From positions 1-64,000 of the forward strand of contig CAVRQM010000001.1 of assembly GCA_963723455.1 (NCBI GenBank): a stretch of 64,000 nt of DNA, read 5' to 3'. A program made the translations under genes and the position numbers. The first letter of the stretch is position 1, and each line of letters opens with the position of its first letter. Of the stretch, positions 53,212-61,480 are shown piece after piece. Source of the stretch: CAVRQM01 sp963723455 (GTDB lineage: Bacteria; Pseudomonadota; Alphaproteobacteria; Acetobacterales; Acetobacteraceae). Under the pieces are notes generated by a model. It searched no databases and was not told the DNA's origin. It saw only the letters and a list, made by a program, of their open reading frames with translations.

Positions 53212-54141
53212 CTACGCGCCGCTGGCAACCGACCCGGCCGGTGCCGGCGGGCGGGCATCGGCAGCAGACGGCTCGGCGGTGACCGTCACCTCGACGGTCA
53301 TGCCAAGGCTGTCGGACGGGAACCCGGTATAGGTGCCCCATAGCGGCACCGCCTGCAGCGGATCGCGCGCCACCGCGACGCGGATCAGGTCGCGGTTACC
53401 GACTATGCCGTTGGTTGGGTCGAACTCCATCCAGCCGGCGCCGGGCAGATACACCTGCACCCAGGCATGGGTGGAGCCGCCGCCGACGTTGCGGGCGCCG
53501 GGCCGGGCGGGAACATACAGGTAGCCGGAGACGAAGCGCGCCGCCAGGCCGAGCGAGCGCACCGCCTCGATCATCAGGATGGCGAAGTCTCGGCAGCTGC
53601 CGCTGGCCAGCTTCAGGGTGCGCAGCGGCTCCTGGATGCCCATCTCGGCGCGCGCGACATAGGTGAAGTCGCGGCGCACCGCATGGGTCATCGCCGACAG
53701 CATCTCCAGCGTGCCCACCGGCCGGTCTGCGCGGGCGAAGCCCCGCGCCCAGCGCGCCAGTTCGCCATCGCGGTCCGGATAGGCGCGCTCGATCGAGCGC
53801 AGCAGATCCGGCATGTCCTCCTGGTCGTAGCTGAACGGGTAGCGTTCGGCATGCGCGGCGATCGGGAAGCTGAGCGCATTGGCTGGCGCGTGCTCCAGCC
53901 GGATCGTGCTCTCGAAGACCAATTCCTGCGCGCGCCGGGCGAAGCGGGCGATGGCCACGCAGTTGCCGAACACGTCATGCATCCAGTGCAAGGACGCCGG
54001 TTCCGGCGTCACCAGCAGGTCGGCCGAAAGCAGCCGCTGATCATAGCTGTCGCGCGGGCGGAACATCACCCGATGCTCGCCGAACGCCACCGCTTGCTTG
54101 TACCGGTAGGTGGTGACGTGACGGACGGTGAGCAGCGGCAT
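53212..54141 (-). CDS. Transglutaminase-like cysteine protein
   Basis: 309 residues from ATG 54141 (MPLLTVRHVTTYRYKQAVAF), the bacterial transglutaminase N-terminal domain, followed by the papain-like core with all three triad residues visible: Cys in LKLASGSCRDFAILMIEAVR, His in GGGSTHAWVQVYLPGAGWME and Asp in EFDPTNGIVGNRDLIRVAVA. Such proteins act as peptidases or amide hydrolases; the pair arrangement with a second, shorter member is common in proteobacteria. No signal peptide. Gap to the downstream partner is about 40 bp. Confidence 0.9.
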   Translation of the reverse strand: MPLLTVRHVTTYRYKQAVAFGEHRVMFRPRDSYDQRLLSADLLVTPEPASLHWMHDVFGNCVAIARFARRAQELVFESTIRLEHAPANALSFPIAAHAERYPFSYDQEDMPDLLRSIERAYPDRDGELARWARGFARADRPVGTLEMLSAMTHAVRRDFTYVARAEMGIQEPLRTLKLASGSCRDFAILMIEAVRSLGLAARFVSGYLYVPARPGARNVGGGSTHAWVQVYLPGAGWMEFDPTNGIVGNRDLIRVAVARDPLQAVPLWGTYTGFPSDSLGMTVEVTVTAEPSAADARPPAPAGSVASGA

Positions 54142-54332
54142 GTCGGCTGTGTATCCGGGAACGGCGTGGGCGGAAAGCGGTGCAAGCCGCGTGCCGGCCC
54201 GGAGGCGCGCGCGTCCACGCGAATGCGATGCCGCCGCGCCTCGACGGCGCGACCGGCGCGGGCCAGACTGGCCTAGACCAAGACCCTGGCCGCAGCGCCG
54301 GACCGGGGACAGGCACGGGGAGGACGGCACAT

Positions 54333-55703
54333 ATGGGCATGACGACCTGGCGGGTTCTGCTGGCGGCGGTGGCGATGGGCGGCGGCCTGGCCTTGCCGCA
54401 GGCGGCGTCGCAAGCCGCCGAGACGGTCACGGTGTGGTGGAACCAGGGCTATTATCCGGCCGAGGACCAGGCGCTGAAGGACATGGTAGGCGCCTGGGAG
54501 AAGCAGACCGGCAACACCATCAACCTGACGATCTACAACGGCTCGGATCTGCCGGCCAAGATCATTTCAGCGATCACCACCGGCCAGGTGCCGGATCTGT
54601 GCTACGTGGACAACGCGGACTTCCTGCTGTTGCCGCAGGCGGCGTGGCGCGATCAGGTCGTGGACGTGAGCGACGTCGTGAACACGCAGCATGACGAGTA
54701 CAGCAAGACTGCTCTGACCGCCGCCAGCCTATACGACAATGTGGCCCACCGGCGCAGTTTCTACGGCATCCCGCTGAAGCAGCAGGCGCTGCATTACTTC
54801 GTCTGGCGCCCGCTGGTCGAGGCCGCCGGCTACCACGTCGCTGACATCCCGAAGACCTGGGACGCCTATTTCGGCTTTTTCGAGAGCGTGCAGAAAAAAC
54901 TGCGCGCGAAAGGCCGGCGCATCTATGGCCTCGGCTACTCGATGGCCACGAAAAATTCCGACAGCACCTATTTGTTCAATCAGTTTCTGGTCGCCTATGG
55001 CGGCGAGATCGTGACGCCGGACGGCGCGCTGCATACCGCGGACCCGGCGGTGCGGCAGGCGGCGATCGCGGCGCTGACCGCCCTGACCACGCCCTACAAG
55101 CAGGGGTTTGTGCCGCCCGGCGCGATCAACTGGGGCGACCCGGACAACAACAGCGCGTTCTATGCCAAGCAGATCGTAATGACGCCGAACGCCTCGCTGT
55201 CGATCCCGGTGGCGCAGGCGCAGGACAAGCAGGCGTACGATCACGACATCCTGACCGAGCCGCCGCCCACCGGCCCGCACGGAAAGCCCGTCACCAGCCT
55301 GGTCTCGGTCAAGCTCGCCTTCATTCCGAAAGGCGCGAAGAGCGTGGCCGCCGCCAAGGATTTCATGAAATACGTGATCCAGCCAAAGGTGATCGACGCC
55401 TACCTGGTGGCCGCACGCGGCCGCTGGCTGCCCGTGATGCCGTCGCTGGTGAAAAGCGATCCGTTCTGGACCAACCCGGCCGACCCGCACATTCCCGTGG
55501 CCGTGCATCAGGAACTGGACGGGCCGACGCAACCCTGGTTCCACGCCTTCAACCCAGCCTATTCCGAGGTCAACGCCGAGCAGGTCTGGGGCAAGGCCGA
55601 GGCCAACGTCATGCAGGGCGGGATGACTCCGGCGCAGGCGGTCGATCAGGCGTTCAGGCAGATTGACGCGATCTTCGCCAAGTACCCGGTGCCGAAACAG
55701 TAG
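54333..55703 (+). CDS. Family 1 extracellular solute-binding protein (sugar-type ABC importer)
   Basis: 456 residues from ATG 54333 (GGGGAGGA eight bases upstream); signal peptide TTWRVLLAAVAMGGGLALPQ, ending AASQAAE. Mature start VTVWWNQGYYPAEDQALKDM is typical of maltose/oligosaccharide-type binding proteins, with PDLCYVDNADFLLLPQAAWR and FYGIPLKQQALHYFVWRPLV. Captures a solute, likely a sugar or glycerol-phosphate-like compound, in the periplasm. Two permease genes follow; no ATPase gene is present. Confidence 0.9.
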   Translation: MGMTTWRVLLAAVAMGGGLALPQAASQAAETVTVWWNQGYYPAEDQALKDMVGAWEKQTGNTINLTIYNGSDLPAKIISAITTGQVPDLCYVDNADFLLLPQAAWRDQVVDVSDVVNTQHDEYSKTALTAASLYDNVAHRRSFYGIPLKQQALHYFVWRPLVEAAGYHVADIPKTWDAYFGFFESVQKKLRAKGRRIYGLGYSMATKNSDSTYLFNQFLVAYGGEIVTPDGALHTADPAVRQAAIAALTALTTPYKQGFVPPGAINWGDPDNNSAFYAKQIVMTPNASLSIPVAQAQDKQAYDHDILTEPPPTGPHGKPVTSLVSVKLAFIPKGAKSVAAAKDFMKYVIQPKVIDAYLVAARGRWLPVMPSLVKSDPFWTNPADPHIPVAVHQELDGPTQPWFHAFNPAYSEVNAEQVWGKAEANVMQGGMTPAQAVDQAFRQIDAIFAKYPVPKQ

Positions 55704-55771
55704 CGCGGATCGAGCATGGCGCGCGCATCCGCGCTCGACTTCGCCGCCCTGCCGGCGATGCGCGCCGTCCG

Positions 55772-56633
55772 GTGTCGCTTCCGGCGCCGGCGCGGCGGCT
55801 CGGCGGCGTGGACACGCTATGGTCGCTGGCGTTCGTGCTGCCCTACCTCGCGGTGTTCCTGGCCTTCGTGGTGTTTCCCGTCGGCTACGGCCTGATGATG
55901 GGCAGCCATCCGGCCAGCTACCGCGCGCTGTTCGCCGATCCGATCTACGCGCGCACCGTGGTCAATACGCTGCTGTACCTGGCGATCGGAGTGAACCTGA
56001 AACTGTTCCTGGCGCTGCTGCTGTCAGGATTTTATGCGCCGCGGGCTGTGGGTGAAGGCGCTGCTGCTGGTCTTCGTGCTGCCCTGGGCGGTGCCGGCGA
56101 TTCCCACCTTCATCGCGTTCCACTGGATGCTGAACAGCCAATGGGGGCTGATCAACAACATCCTGTGGGATCTGTTCCAGATGGACGGACCGCCGTGGCT
56201 GGACACGGCGGGTCTGGCGATGGCGTCGAACATCGCCGCCTATATCTGGAAGTGGCTGCCGTTCTGGACGCTGATCTTCCTGGCCGGCCGCATGGCCATC
56301 CCCGCCGAGCTCTACGAAGCCGCCGAGATCGACGGGGCCAGCGCCCGGCAGCGGTTCGCGCTGGTGACGCTGCCGATCATGGGCAACCTGTACGTCGTCT
56401 GCACCCTGCTCTCGACCATTTGGACGCTGGGCGATTTCAATACCGTGCATTTCGTCAGCGGCGGCGGCCCGGCGTTGCAGACGCATGTGCTGGCCACGCT
56501 GGGCATCCGCGACGCCTTTGAATTGAGCGATCCGCGCATGGGCATGGCCGCGGTGATCTCGGCGTTGCCGCTGCTGATTCCGCTGGTGATCGTGCTGATG
56601 CGCCGGCTGCGCCACGGCGAGGTGCAGCTGTGA
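55772..56633 (+). pseudogene. Sugar-type ABC permease 1, one homopolymer frameshift
   Basis: Frame from GTG 55772 (LGGVDTLWSLAFVLPYLAVF) covers the first two to three helices to LFLALLLSGF; at the TTTT run 56030-56033 one base too many shifts the frame, and the protein continues as MRRGLWVKALLLVFVLPWAV, AIPTFIAFHWMLNSQWGLIN, then ELYEAAEIDGASARQRFALV, the EAA loop that contacts the ATPase. With three T residues the gene would read through to a normal permease of about 287 residues. The true start may be ATG 55716 if another base is missing near 55770. Its stop overlaps the second permease (GTGA). Confidence 0.82.
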
Positions 56634-57487
56634 CGGTGGCAGGATGTCGCTGGAGGCGCCGCGTCAATGAGGCCGGCGCGATGCTGGTCGGGCTGCTGCT
56701 GCTGGTATGGACGCTGACGCCGCTCTATGACATGCTGCTGGTCGCCGTGCAGGACAAGGCAGCGGTCGCCAGCAACGCCGTCTGGCCGCTGCATCCCAAC
56801 CTCGACAGCTTCGCGGCAACCTTTCGCGAAAGCTATTGGTATCTGTCGAAGTTCTGGCTGCAGATGCGCAACTCGCTGTTCATTGGCGTATCGGTGGCGG
56901 TGCTGACCCTGGCAATCGGCTCACTGGCCAGCTTCTCGATCACACGGCTGCGGCTACGGCTGGGCTGGCTGCTGACCAACGCGGCGCTGCTGACCTACGT
57001 CATTCCGGCCTCGTTCCTGGCGATCCCGTTCTACCGCATCATGAACGACTACGGGCTGGTCGATAACGCCTGGGCGGTGATCGCGGTGGAGGTGACGTTC
57101 GCCACGCCGTATGCGATCTTCATCTTCGCACAATACGGCGCCAGCATCCCGCGGGAGCTGGACGAGGCTGCGCGAATTGACGGCGCCTCGCCGCCGCAGA
57201 TATTCTGGCGCGTGTACCTGCCGCTGATGGCGCCGGCGCTGGTGGCGATCGGCACCTATGCGCTGCTGCTGGCGTGGAACGAATACCTGTATGCGTTCCT
57301 GCTGCTGTCCTCGGACAGCACCATCACCGTGCCGGTGGCCTTGGGCAAGTTCCTCAACAGCGACGAGGCGCCCTGGAACTACCTGATGGCGGCGTCGATC
57401 GTCTATTCGGTGCCGCCGCTGGTGATCTATTACGCTTTCCGCCGCTACATGGCGGCCGGACTGACGATGGGCGGGGTGAAAGGCTGA
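56630..57487 (+). CDS. Sugar-type ABC permease 2
   Basis: 285 residues from GTG 56630, overlapping the stop of permease 1. Six hydrophobic segments (AMLVGLLLLVWTLTPLYDML, NSLFIGVSVAVLTLAIGSLA, ALLTYVIPASFLAIPFYRIM and others). The EAA loop is PRELDEAARIDGASPPQIFW. MalG/UgpE-like second permease of a CUT1-type importer. Intact. Confidence 0.92.
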   Translation: MTVAGCRWRRRVNEAGAMLVGLLLLVWTLTPLYDMLLVAVQDKAAVASNAVWPLHPNLDSFAATFRESYWYLSKFWLQMRNSLFIGVSVAVLTLAIGSLASFSITRLRLRLGWLLTNAALLTYVIPASFLAIPFYRIMNDYGLVDNAWAVIAVEVTFATPYAIFIFAQYGASIPRELDEAARIDGASPPQIFWRVYLPLMAPALVAIGTYALLLAWNEYLYAFLLLSSDSTITVPVALGKFLNSDEAPWNYLMAASIVYSVPPLVIYYAFRRYMAAGLTMGGVKG

Positions 57488-57557
57488 TCCGGCGCCGGGC
57501 AGGAACTTGCAATAGCCCCGCGCGTAGTGCCGCGGTCCCTGAACTGGAGCAAAACCG

Positions 57558-57800
57558 ATGAACAGAGTCCTACCCGCCGCCATCATGGCGGCCCTGCTGG
57601 CCCTTGCCGCCTGCAACCAGGTCGAGACTTCGTCGCGCGTCGGCGGCGAGAGCAGCTCGCCGGGCGCTGCCGCCATCGGAACGGCGGGCGGCGTCGGCGC
57701 CGGCAACAACTCGACGCACGCCAATGGCGGCACCACCGGCGGCGCCACCACCGGCGGCGCCACTGCCGGCGGCGGCACCGGCAGCACGTCGTCCCAGTAG
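57558..57800 (+). CDS. Small Gly/Thr-rich lipoprotein
   Basis: 80 residues from ATG 57558 with GGAG upstream. Signal NRVLPAAIMAALLALAACN, with a good lipobox LAAC (Cys19). The mature part is a low-complexity Gly/Thr/Ala/Ser chain with short GGATTGGAT-type repeats (about 57725-57780 at the DNA level) and no hydrophobic core. Probably an unstructured outer-envelope lipoprotein; no specific role can be assigned. Confidence 0.72.
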   Translation: MNRVLPAAIMAALLALAACNQVETSSRVGGESSSPGAAAIGTAGGVGAGNNSTHANGGTTGGATTGGATAGGGTGSTSSQ

Positions 57801-57921
57801 CGCAGGGCGGTCGGCGCGGCCGGCGCAGGCTGGCCGCGGCGGCCGGGCGGCCCGGCCGCTGAGGCGCTGGTGACCCTGGCGCCCGGCTTCTGTATGACGG
57901 GCGCTGCATGCCGAGCGCCGC

Positions 57922-59067
57922 GTGACCGAGACGGTCTTTACCCACGCCACCCTGGTCCTACCCGACGCCGTCGTGGCCGGGACCCTGGTCGTGCGCGACG
58001 GGCGCATCGCCGGCATCCAGCCGGGTGCGGCGGGCCTGCCCGGCGCGCTCGACCTGGACGGCGACCACCTGATCCCCGGGGTCGTCGATGTGCATACGGA
58101 CAATCTGGAACGCCAGGTCGAGCCGCGCGCCAGCGCGCGCTGGCCGTCGCGCTCGGCGATGCTGGCGCATGACGCGCAATGCGCGGCCGCCGGCATCACC
58201 ACGGTGCTGGACGCGCTGTGCCTCGGCGATCTCGGCTTCGACGAAGGGCGCATGCAGACGGCGCGCGACGGGGTCACCGATCTGGACGCGCTGTCCGGGA
58301 CCGGGCTGCTGAAGGCGGAGCATTTCCTGCACCTGCGCTGCGAGCTGCCGGCCGCCGACATGATGGAGATGTTCGACCCGGTTGCCGATCATCCGTTGGT
58401 GCGCATGGTCAGCCTGATGGATCACAGCCCGGGCGTCGGGCAGTATGCCGACCTTGCGCACTATCGCCGGCTGCGCCGCCGCGGCGGGCTGGACGAGGCG
58501 GCGATCGAGGCGCGGATCGCGGCGCTCGTGGAGCAGCGCGACCGGCTGCGCGGCCCGAACCGCCGGGCGCTGCTGGCGCGTCTGGCGGCGCGTGCGGTCG
58601 GGCGCGCGGTGACGCTGGCCAGCCATGACGACCGGACCCGCGAGGAGATCGCCGAGAACGCCGCCGACGGCATCGCTATCAGCGAGTTTCCGGTCAGCCT
58701 GGAGGCGGCGCTGGCCGCCCATGCGTCCGGCATGTCGGTGATCGCCGGCGCGCCCAATATCGTGCGCGGCGGCAGCCATTCCGGCAATGTCGCAGCCAGC
58801 GCCCTGCTGGACGCCGGCGCGGTGGATGCGCTGGCGTCCGACTACGTGCCCGCCTCGATGATCGAGGCGGCGTTCATGGCGGCGCGCCGCGCCGCAAGCC
58901 TGTCCGCGTCGGTGGCGATGGTGACCTCCGCGCCCGCCGGGATGGCCCGCCTGCCGGACCGCGGACAACTCGCCACGGGCCTGCGCGCTGATCTTGTGCG
59001 GGTGCGGCTGCATGAGGGGCGTGCGGTGATCCGTGCGGTCTGGCGCGGCGGCGAGCGGGTGGCGTGA
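57922..59067 (+). CDS. phnM: PhnM-type amidohydrolase (ribose 1-methylphosphonate triphosphate diphosphatase family)
   Basis: 381 residues from GTG 57922 (the nearby ATG 57908 runs into a stop). Amidohydrolase fold with the PhnM hallmark DHLIPGVVDVHTDNLERQVE and RASARWPSRSAMLAHDAQCA; further metal ligands in AVTLASHDDRTREEIAENAA and SDYVPASMIEAAFMA. In the C-P lyase pathway PhnM removes pyrophosphate from alpha-D-ribose 1-methylphosphonate 5-triphosphate. No phnGHIJKL genes are in the window. Overlaps the next gene by GTGA. Confidence 0.9.
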   Translation: MTETVFTHATLVLPDAVVAGTLVVRDGRIAGIQPGAAGLPGALDLDGDHLIPGVVDVHTDNLERQVEPRASARWPSRSAMLAHDAQCAAAGITTVLDALCLGDLGFDEGRMQTARDGVTDLDALSGTGLLKAEHFLHLRCELPAADMMEMFDPVADHPLVRMVSLMDHSPGVGQYADLAHYRRLRRRGGLDEAAIEARIAALVEQRDRLRGPNRRALLARLAARAVGRAVTLASHDDRTREEIAENAADGIAISEFPVSLEAALAAHASGMSVIAGAPNIVRGGSHSGNVAASALLDAGAVDALASDYVPASMIEAAFMAARRAASLSASVAMVTSAPAGMARLPDRGQLATGLRADLVRVRLHEGRAVIRAVWRGGERVA

Positions 59068-59750
59068 GCGAGGCGACGCGCCACGCGATCTACTGGGCGC
59101 CCGCGCCGGAGCATCCTCTGGCGGCGGCCGGGGCCGCGTGGCTGGGGCGGGATGCGGCCGGCCCGACGCCGCCGCCGGAGCGGCCGGCGGCGCCCGGCCT
59201 GGACGAGATCACCGAGGCGCCGCGGCTGTATGGCTTCCACGGCACGCTGAAGCCCCCGATGCGACTGCATCCCGACGTGACCCGGGACGACCTGATGAAC
59301 GCGCTGCGTGCAACGGCGGTGACGGTCGCGCCGTTCGATCTGCCGCCGCTCGCGGTGAGCGACTGGCATGGCTTCCTATGCCTGCGGGAGACGCGCGAGA
59401 GCGCCGCGTTGCAGGCGTTCGCCGATGCGATGGTGGCCGGGCTGGACCATCTGCGCGCGCCGCTGTCGCCGCGCGAACTCGCGCATCGGCGTGCTGCCGG
59501 CCTGAGCCAAGCAAGCGAGGCCAACCTGCTGCGCTGGGGCTACCCGGAGGTGTTCGCGACCTGGTTCTTTCACATGACTCTGACCCGGCGGCTGTCGGCG
59601 GCGGAAATGCCGGTGACGCGGCCCATCGCCGAGGCGTGGTTCGCGTCGGCGTTGCGGCACCGGGTCCGGGTCGTGGACGTGTGCCTGTTCGAGCAGCCTG
59701 CGCCGGCGCAGCCGTTCGCGCTGACGGAGCGTGTCGCTCTGGGCGGCTGA
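59064..59750 (+). CDS. DUF1045 protein, phosphonate-associated 2H phosphoesterase-like
   Basis: 228 residues from GTG 59064, overlapping phnM. Two H-x-T motifs mark the 2H phosphoesterase fold: GFHGTLKPPMRL (His59) and WFFHMTLTRRLS (near residue 170). DUF1045 proteins are repeatedly found beside phn genes and are annotated as putative phosphonate metabolism proteins, perhaps opening a cyclic phosphate. Here only phnM accompanies it. Confidence 0.88.
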   Translation: MSEATRHAIYWAPAPEHPLAAAGAAWLGRDAAGPTPPPERPAAPGLDEITEAPRLYGFHGTLKPPMRLHPDVTRDDLMNALRATAVTVAPFDLPPLAVSDWHGFLCLRETRESAALQAFADAMVAGLDHLRAPLSPRELAHRRAAGLSQASEANLLRWGYPEVFATWFFHMTLTRRLSAAEMPVTRPIAEAWFASALRHRVRVVDVCLFEQPAPAQPFALTERVALGG

Positions 59751-59757
59751 CGGTTCG

Positions 59758-60345
59758 CTACAGCCCGGCCAGAAACGCCGCCAGAGCCGAAATATCGTCA
59801 TCGGAGTAGGTTTTCATCAGCGCCGACATCCACGGGTTGTTCGCCCGCGCGCCGGTCTTGAACGCCAGCATGGTGGCGCGGAGGTAGTCGGTCCCCTGCC
59901 CCGCCGCGCGCGGCGTGACGCTGGTGCCGGCGAACCCGGCGGCGTGGCAGCCCTCGCAGCCGGCCGAGCCGGACATGATCTCGGCGCGATGCGACACCGC
60001 CGCCGGCGCGCGCGGCTGCTGCAGGTCGGGCCAGGGCTGGGCGGCGAAATAGGCTGCCAGCGCCAGCATCCCCGGCTTGTCCAGGCCGGACGCGACCTGC
60101 TGCATCAGCTCGTTGCGGCGGTTGCCCAGCTTGTAGTCGCGCAGCTCCAGATAAAGGTACCCTTCCTGCTGCCCGGCGATCACTGGCACGGATTTGTCCA
60201 GCGGCAGGCCGTGCTCGCCGTGGCAGGCGGCGCACAATGCCAGCGTGTCGGGCGACGGCTGGGCGATCGCGGCGGCGGCGGCCGGTCCTGTCGTCAGTCC
60301 GGCGATCAGGGCTGCGGCGATCGCCGGCGGCGTGCGGCGGTTCAA
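59758..60345 (-). CDS. Cytochrome c4-like diheme protein
   Basis: 195 residues from TTG 60345, forming a TTGA overlap with the isomerase stop. A signal peptide (RTPPAIAAALIAGLTTGPAA) leads to two haem-binding sites, LCAACHGEHGLP and CEGCHAAGFAG; GQQEGYLYLELRDYKLGNRR and DDDISALAAFLAGL are typical of class I c4 domains, and a Met ligand is plausible in SALMKTYSDDD. Periplasmic electron carrier. Its coupling to a sugar isomerase suggests it accepts electrons from a sugar oxidation step. Confidence 0.87.
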   Translation of the reverse strand: MNRRTPPAIAAALIAGLTTGPAAAAAIAQPSPDTLALCAACHGEHGLPLDKSVPVIAGQQEGYLYLELRDYKLGNRRNELMQQVASGLDKPGMLALAAYFAAQPWPDLQQPRAPAAVSHRAEIMSGSAGCEGCHAAGFAGTSVTPRAAGQGTDYLRATMLAFKTGARANNPWMSALMKTYSDDDISALAAFLAGL

Positions 60346-61400
60346 GTCAGGCCCAGGATCGTCCGGTTGATCTGCGCATCCATCCCGCTCGCGGCGAAAT
60401 CGTCGAAGGCGCGCGCGGCGACCTGGATGATATGGCCCTCGATGAAGGGCGCGCCCTCGGCCGCGCCCTGCTCGCTGTCCTTGATGCAGCACTCCCACTC
60501 CATCACCGCCCAGCCGTCGAAACCATACTGGCTCAGCTTGGAGAAGATGGACGAGAAGTCCACCTGCCCGTCGCCCAGGCTGCGGAACCGACCGGCGCGC
60601 CGAATCCAGGGCTGAAAGCCGCCATAGACGCCCTGTTTCGCGGTCGCGTTGAACTCGGCGTCCTTGACATGGAACGCGCGGATGCGGTCGTGATAGGCGT
60701 CGATGTAGCCGAGGTAATCCAGCTGTTGCAGCACGAAATGGCTGGGGTCGTACAGCAGGCAGGCCCGCGGATGGCCGCCGACGCGATCGAGGAACATCTC
60801 GTAGCTGTCGCCGTCGTGCAGATCCTCGCCGGGATGGATCTCGTAGCACAGATCGACGCCGGCCGCGTCGAACGCATCAAGGATCGGCCGCCAGCGCCGC
60901 GCCAGCTCGTCGAACGCGGTCTCCACCAGGCCGGCAGGACGTTGCGGCCACGGATAGACGTACGGCCAGGCCAGCGCGCCGGAAAACGTTGCGTGCGCCG
61001 TCAGTCCGAGATTGCGCGAGGCGCGGGCGGCCAGCATCAGCTGCTCGGTGGCCCATGCGGTTCGCGCGGCCGGGTTGCCGCGGACCTCGGGCGCGGCAAA
61101 TCCGTCGAACGGCACGTCATACGCGGGATGCACCGCGACAAGCTGACCCTGCAGATGGGTGGAAAGTTCGGTCAGCTCCACCTCGGCATCGGCCAGGATG
61201 CCGCGCACCTCGTCGCAATAGGCCTGACTGTCCGCGGCCCGGCGCAGATCGAACAGGCGGGCGTCCCAGGACGGTATCTGCACGCCGGCATAGCCGTGAT
61301 CGGCGGCCCAGCGGGCGATCGAGGACAGGCTGTTATATGGCGCCGCATCGCCCGCGAACTGCGCGAGGAAGATCGCCGGCCCCTTGATGGTGCGCATCAT
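60342..61400 (-). CDS. Sugar phosphate isomerase/epimerase family protein
   Basis: 352 residues. TIM-barrel AP-endonuclease-2 family: YAGVQIPSWDARLFDLRRAA, LTELSTHLQGQLVAVHPAYD, LCYEIHPGEDLHDGDSYEMF with metal Glu/His, LLYDPSHFVLQQLDYLGYID, AFHVKDAEFNATAKQGVYGG and GWAVMEWECCIKD. Similar proteins act in inositol or 3-keto-sugar metabolism. The stop overlaps the cytochrome gene, and the sulfatase gene lies 80 bp upstream, suggesting a sugar-breakdown operon. Confidence 0.87.
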   Translation of the reverse strand: MMRTIKGPAIFLAQFAGDAAPYNSLSSIARWAADHGYAGVQIPSWDARLFDLRRAADSQAYCDEVRGILADAEVELTELSTHLQGQLVAVHPAYDVPFDGFAAPEVRGNPAARTAWATEQLMLAARASRNLGLTAHATFSGALAWPYVYPWPQRPAGLVETAFDELARRWRPILDAFDAAGVDLCYEIHPGEDLHDGDSYEMFLDRVGGHPRACLLYDPSHFVLQQLDYLGYIDAYHDRIRAFHVKDAEFNATAKQGVYGGFQPWIRRAGRFRSLGDGQVDFSSIFSKLSQYGFDGWAVMEWECCIKDSEQGAAEGAPFIEGHIIQVAARAFDDFAASGMDAQINRTILGLT

Positions 61401-61480
61401 ACGCCGTTTCCCCCGCGCCTTGCCGTGCTACTCCGGCGGCGAGTCTTCGGCCGCGAGCCGGACCTGTCAAGCCGCGGCCG

